Source: Trachelipus rathkii
Lineage: Eukaryota > Arthropoda > Malacostraca > Isopoda > Trachelipodidae
NCBI GenBank assembly: GCA_015478945.1
Contig: JABUQX010028397.1
Span: 17,501-30,550, forward strand
DNA length: 13,050 nucleotides
Direction of reading: 5' to 3'
A program made the position numbers and the translations under genes. Positions 9,215-13,050 of this stretch are shown here, one piece after another (position 1 is the first letter of the stretch; each line of letters opens with the position of its first letter). The notes under the pieces were generated by a model that was not told the origin of the DNA, made no database searches, and was given only the letters and a program-made list of their open reading frames with translations.

Positions 9215-9456
9215 GCCTATGTGCCTAGGAAAGTTAAGGATGTAGATAGGCAGGCAAAGCATTAATAGCTCATTTTTGGTTTTATAAGTTTCCTTTTTAT
9301 ATTGTGTTGAATATGTATTTTCTTTATGGTTTCCTTATTTTATTAATAATTTTTATATTTTCTTTATTTGTTTTTTCTTAATTATTAATTGTTTTATCTG
9401 AAAAATAATATTACTTCGACACATCAATACCCAGCCTATCCTTAACTACGCCACTG
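9215..9456. mobile_element. Candidate MITE with imperfect terminal inverted repeats
   Basis: The right end on the - strand reads CAGTGGCGTAGTTAAGGATA followed by GGCTGG (9431-9456 complement). The left end on the + strand reads CTATGTGCCTAGGAAAGTTA followed by AGGATGTAGATAGGC (9218-9252). They share GTG-C-TAG, GTTAAGGAT and ATAGGC. CAGTGGCGTAG is a type of terminus seen in several invertebrate DNA transposon families (from general knowledge). The interior is T-rich and non-coding. The ends are unequal and no target-site duplication was found. Confidence 0.35.
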
Positions 9457-9541
9457 ATTATATATATTAAGTAGTTTCCTAAGTTAACCTAACATACTTA
9501 AGCCTTCCTAATTCTTTTTCCGTGCAGAATGTTTGGACACG

Positions 9542-9680
9542 ATATTATATTATTATTTATATTTATATATATATAACTTATATATATATATATATATTAT
9601 TATATATATATTATATATATTATATTATATATATCAGTAATATATATATTTATACTATAGTATATACTATATATATATAT
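9542..9680. repeat. AT-rich simple repeat
   Basis: Imperfect (TA)n. The frame at 9522-9791 is Tyr/Ile-rich because of it and is not a gene. Confidence 0.95.
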
Positions 9681-9811
9681 TGTGTATGTTTTTTATGTCG
9701 TAATTTGAGGATTTCAACATTTTCCAATAATTATTTTAATCTTGTAGTTAAATTCATTTTTTCCATTAGGTGTATTTTTGGAGTTAATTGAAAACTTTTA
9801 ATACTAAATTG

Positions 9812-9916
9812 CATGCCGTGAGCTAGACTGCACAGGGCAGGCCTGCCGTGGCATGGCATGGCAAGAGCCTGCTTTTCGCGTGAAAGCGCTCGCTTCCAAC
9901 GTGCTCACGCGGCAGG
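9812..9916. other. GC-rich island with nested palindromes
   Basis: About 105 bases of GC-rich, repetitive sequence between AT arrays. It contains the perfect 12-bp palindrome GGCAGGCCTGCC (9836-9847), repeated TGGCA/CATGGCA words, and an inverted pair CGCGTGA / TCACGCG around a GCGCTCGC-containing loop. TGCCGTGAGC at the left edge (9814-9823) is nearly complementary to GCTCACGCGGCA at the right edge (9903-9914). It might be a folded small element or a fragment of a SINE. I could not fit it to a tRNA cloverleaf. Confidence 0.45.
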
Positions 9917-9925
9917 GGTCGAGTA

Positions 9926-10094
9926 AATTATATATATATATATTATATTATAGTATATATATACTTTATATTTATTATATATATATATAAATATTATACT
10001 ATATATTATTATATTATATTATAGATATATATATATATATCTACTATATATAGTATATTTATATATTTATATATATATATGGGAGAGAAGAGAG

Positions 10095-10130
<36 letters not shown>

Positions 10131-10318
10131 AGAGAGAGTGGGAGAGTTTTCTTCTTCTTCCAGTTAGTGTTCTTTCTTTACTTTATATATATATATATAT
10201 ATTTAGTACTATATATATTATATAGTATATACTATATATTATAATCTAGTATTATATATTATATATATATATATACTTATACTATTATATATATCTATAT
10301 ATTACTATAATATATATT
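9926..10318. repeat. Compound microsatellite (TA)n - (GA)n - (TA)n
   Basis: AT array at 9926-10080, GA-rich array at 10081-10146 with AAG and GGA slips, a short TTC/CTT pyrimidine spacer at 10147-10180, then an AT array at 10182-10318. Confidence 0.93.
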
Positions 10319-10519
10319 AGTACTACGGTCCTATTCTGTTTTACGACTGTCGTCAGTTTTAATTTTTTTTTGTTTTTAAAGCAAGTAGTATTGCTACCAA
10401 ATGATTACGACATGAATTTCATGGTAACGATCATTTATTCAAAAATTCGAATGCATCTTTAAATAATTTTTTTAAAAATCAAACATTTTTTGTTAAATAT
10501 TGGTTTTGAAAAAATGAAA

Positions 10520-10794
10520 TACTTTTCGAAAATTACGACACTTACAGAAACCAATCTACATATTTTGTGGAATCAGCGTATAAGCTTATTACATCAAAAT
10601 CAATTAATAAATAAAAAAATAAAAAAAAAACACTTTTTTTTTCAATATAATACAATATTCAAAAAGTACACGCAACACGTTACAGAAACAACCAATTGCC
10701 TATTTGGAAGCTGCGGCTTGTGGCTTTATTAATAAAAATGTAAAAAAAAAAATACAAAAAAAAACGGCAAAAAAAAAAAAAAAAAAAAAAATTA
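10520..10794 (+). repeat. Single repetitive arm beside GC-rich core copy 2
   Basis: Two diverged copies of the submotif found in the left arm of the 4554-5683 element, in the same orientation. One is at about 10526-10578 (GAAAATTACG, CTTACAGAAA, ACATATTTTGTGGAATC). The other is at about 10660-10718 (CAAAAAGTAC, GTTACAGAAA, TATTTGGAAGC). A-tracts lie between and after them. The small frame at 10490-10732 has no protein-like pattern. Confidence 0.5.
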
Positions 10795-11066
10795 GGGGCT
10801 CGGACCGACGGGGACAGAGGGGGGGACGTTTTTTCCAGTATACCGACTGCCGTAGGGCGAGGGGCGGAGGAACCGCACTCGGCGACACCCACAATACCAG
10901 AGAGGCGGGGGGTTCCGGACCGGCTTGACCCCGAGATTGAGAAGGGTAAAGATAAGTCCTTACCCTGTATAGTTGTCCCCCGCGAAGGATCCGAGAGACC
11001 TCATGCCAGACTCACCTCGGTCCATGCAGTTTGCGTGCGTCTGATACCCTTCGGTATTTTTTGAGG
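10795..11066 (+). repeat. GC-rich core, copy 2 of the dispersed repeat
   Basis: A GC island directly after a poly(A) tract and directly before another A-tract. It shares the 19-base block at 10819-10837 exactly with copy 1, and shares diverged blocks in the same order across its whole length. These include TAGGGCGAGGGGCGGAGGAA, CCTTACC, TCCCCCGCGAAGG, GAGAGACCT and TTCGGTATTTTTTG. The copy 1 reading frame meets a TAG shortly after the shared block here. Frames on either strand across it (10680-10928) are not protein-like. Confidence 0.7.
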
Positions 11067-11420
11067 AAAAAAAAAAAATATAGGTAAAAAAATTAAAGAC
11101 TGTTAAATGGAGTTGTACAACGTAAAAGGTCCTATATAAATTTTGTGAGATCATTGTCCGCGTCATCTCCCAACTTAATTGTGATTATTAGGATCATAAT
11201 TACTAATGAATAATTATTTAAAAAACAAAAGACAAAATAGATGGAAGAAACTGTTTGAGAGTTGCTAGAGTCCATATAAATCAAAGGCCTTGAAAGTCTA
11301 CGACAATGTAGAAGGATTATCAATGTAGTAGTACGTAACTGCAATCTTACTAAAACGATATATATCAGTGATATACGACTACGATATCAAATACATACTA
11401 CTATGAAAGTTACGAGACAC
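11067..11420. other. AT-rich non-coding stretch
   Basis: No coding pattern and no convincing match to the right arm of the first foldback-like element. It contains the small palindrome TATATCA-G-TGATATA at 11361-11375. Confidence 0.4.
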
Positions 11421-11447
11421 TATAATAATATATAGTATATATAATAT
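11421..11447. repeat. Short AT-rich simple repeat
   Basis: About 27 bases of imperfect (TA)n, leading into the second G/T-rich block. Confidence 0.85.
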
Positions 11448-11449
11448 CT

Positions 11450-11575
11450 TATTTGTGGGTGTGTGTGTGTAGTGTAGGGTGTGTGTTGTGTACGGTGGTG
11501 TGGTCGTGTGTGGTGTAGGTGTGTGTTGGTGTGTTGTGTTGTGGGAGTGACTACTCGCCGTAGTGCTTGGCACTT
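11450..11575 (+). repeat. Degraded (GT)n array
   Basis: GTGTGTGT runs broken by AG, TT and GG slips, with almost no C on the + strand until about 11551. It ends in balanced sequence, GACTACTCGCCGTAGTGC. A His/Thr-rich - strand frame at 11379-11573 is the repeat translated. Confidence 0.85.
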
Positions 11576-12139
11576 GATAATATATTTTAGAAAAATGTCA
11601 AAAGTTTTTGGAAAGTCGCGTAAGCTTTTAAATTATTTATCTTAGGGGACGAGGGAGCAGCAATTAGTTCTGTTGTAATTTCGTTTGCACTGCATACGAC
11701 AAAGAGAATTAAAGACAAACTACATTACCGTAAAATTAATATGATAATAACAGAAGAATGAATAAATATGATTTTAATAGTTGTTTATTTTATTTTATAA
11801 TCTTAAATTTATATTTCTTATCTTTCTACTTAATAAAGCATGTTTTTGTGGATTTGTCTTGCATCAAAATTTTGTCACTGATATTAATAATTGTGAAATA
11901 ATTAAATTAATAGCATAATAATCAAGACGAGCATAATTTAATGAATAGAGACTCAATGAGCTAGTGAAATTAGCTCATTAATACATGTTGAATCATATAA
12001 GCTAACTCATTTAAAGTTCAATTTAATTTAAATAATAATCAATAATAAATAATGAAGACTACTTATGAATTTAGAGGTAAGATATATAATTATACTTGAA
12101 TTAAGAATAGTAATAATAAAAGGATAATCTTAAGTCATT
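11576..12139. other. AT-rich non-coding stretch
   Basis: Many AATAAT and TTAA words and no coding pattern. It contains a 9-bp stem, AATGAGCTA (11955-11963) and TAGCTCATT (11971-11979), around a 7-base loop. Confidence 0.4.
11955..11979. repeat. 9-bp inverted repeat
   Basis: AATGAGCTA and TAGCTCATT are perfect complements separated by GTGAAAT. There is no context suggesting a function. Confidence 0.75.
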
Positions 12140-12430
12140 GCAGTTAGTTCATATACTGGGTATGCACTTCCGGTGCGGCAGCCCGGTCCTTTAATGGGGC
12201 TTTCTTATTCTTCTCTGTTTCTCGTAAAGGTTTGTCCGCCTTTCCTAACTTCTATCATAAATGGAGACGAGTCTCCGAGTACCTTGATAAAGTGAGCAGA
12301 AAGTTTGGATGTGTGTGTGCAATATTCTTTGTATCCAGTTTAACTGCAAAGATACCGTACAAGACATTGGAGTTTAATGCCATCGCTTTAGGTTGTGTAA
12401 AACTCTGCATGTCATCCGCATTAAAATAAT
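12140..12430. other. Compositionally distinct segment, possible unrecognised exon or element
   Basis: Less AT-biased, non-repetitive sequence in an AT-rich background. On the + strand one frame is open without a stop from 12149 to 12429 (93 codons), but it has no ATG near its start; the first usable initiator-like codon is a TTG at 12232. On the - strand about 50 codons are also open. I recognise no domain in any frame. A pyrimidine-rich run, TTCTTATTCTTCTCTG, before CGTAAAG (about 12200-12231) could pass as a splice acceptor. A GGAGAC/GTCTCC hairpin lies at 12263-12276. It could be an exon, a decayed transposon piece or neutral unique DNA. Confidence 0.25.
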
Positions 12431-13050
12431 ACGTTGAAGCATATTAGTTACCGAGGAATAAGATTCAGTATAGGGAAAAATCTACCTACATTTTAGGATT
12501 AAATCTTCCAATATTTTATTATATAGATGATGTTTTATATGAGAAGTCCGATGAATTAATAATCGTACAGAGAGGTCGACTATATAAGTGTATATTGGGG
12601 TAAGATATTTTTAATAATGGCGATAAGAGTTATAGTGGGTTAAAATAGTGGTAAGGGAAGGTAATGGAATAATAAATGAAGTTCATTTAGGTATTCTTTT
12701 TATTTGACGATGATGGAAATGTTTTATGAAATATTTTTATAGTGGAAAAGATTTGATCATGTAATATGTGTTGGGAGTTTCTAGAGTAATACGTCCTATA
12801 TAAAATCTAATGAATCGGACATTTCAAACAAGAGAAACCACATATTATAATATAATTTCTGAGTGGTACAAAATGTAATGATTATGCCTATGAACGTAGG
12901 AATTCAAGCAGAAAATTTATACGCAGAACACGTACGCAGATTTGCTTATTGACCAGGCAGGATTGAGATATACAAGAATTGATAAATTTATGAAAATATA
13001 TACTTATTTTTTAGTTATTTTATAAGATAAAGAGGATAGTGAGTTAAAGT
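12431..13050. other. AT-rich non-coding tail, nothing recognised
   Basis: No coding pattern, array or inverted repeat beyond chance was found up to the right edge. Confidence 0.45.

Noticed and set aside
9812..9916. A tRNA gene or tRNA-derived SINE head
   Set aside because: GGGTCGAG at the right edge resembles a B box, but no acceptor or anticodon stem fits and no proper A box lies at the right distance.
10680..10928. Frames on both strands across poly(A) and GC-rich core copy 2
   Set aside because: Lys or Phe homopolymers joined to low-complexity GC-rich codons, and not shared in frame with the other core copy.
10795..11066. A spliceosomal snRNA (U1-like) in the GC-rich core
   Set aside because: A short AGGGCGAGG-like match prompted the idea, but the U1 5' end that pairs with splice sites and the Sm-site context are absent.

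Overview
The window looks like intergenic, repeat-dominated DNA from an arthropod, most likely a decapod crustacean (shrimp, crab or lobster type). The grounds are the very AT-rich composition, many hundreds-of-bases (TA)n arrays, long (GA)n arrays, and relics of transposase and non-LTR reverse transcriptase whose residue patterns are familiar from arthropods. The taxon is an inference. I see no intact protein-coding gene, no tRNA, no rRNA, no CRISPR array and no bacterial-style operon.

Layout. 1-760: a decayed Tc1/mariner-like (DDE) transposase, read through three frames on the + strand. 1090-1500: AT arrays. 1985-2397: a non-LTR reverse transcriptase fragment on the - strand, with a (GA)n array grown in frame inside it and a 23-bp tandem repeat (2397-2658) butted against its upstream end. 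2844-2976: a 72-bp tandem duplication. 2990-3860: featureless T-rich DNA. 3860-4530: AT arrays around a G/T-rich block. 4554-5683: a foldback-like structure, with long inverted, internally repetitive arms flanking a GC-rich core. 5717-6289: a long AT array. 6505-6668: the longest (GA)n array, near what looks like the C-terminal tail of another LINE polyprotein on the - strand (6729-7022). 7345-7585: a degenerate array resembling arthropod telomeric TTAGG. 8129-10320: a field of AT arrays holding a MITE-like inverted pair (9215-9456) and a GC-rich island (9812-9916). 10520-11066: a second, diverged copy of the GC-rich core with one arm. 11450-13050: a G/T-rich block, then AT-rich DNA with one unexplained, less biased segment at 12140-12430.

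The pieces do not work together as a pathway; they are layers of mobile-element debris and simple repeats. The strongest candidate for something undescribed is the pair of related elements at 4554-5683 and about 10520-11066. The first has arms that are inverted copies of each other and contain subrepeats. Both have a GC-rich core sharing an exact 19-base block and a common order of weaker matches. The second most notable item is the reverse transcriptase that stays open in one frame across a 95-base dinucleotide array.
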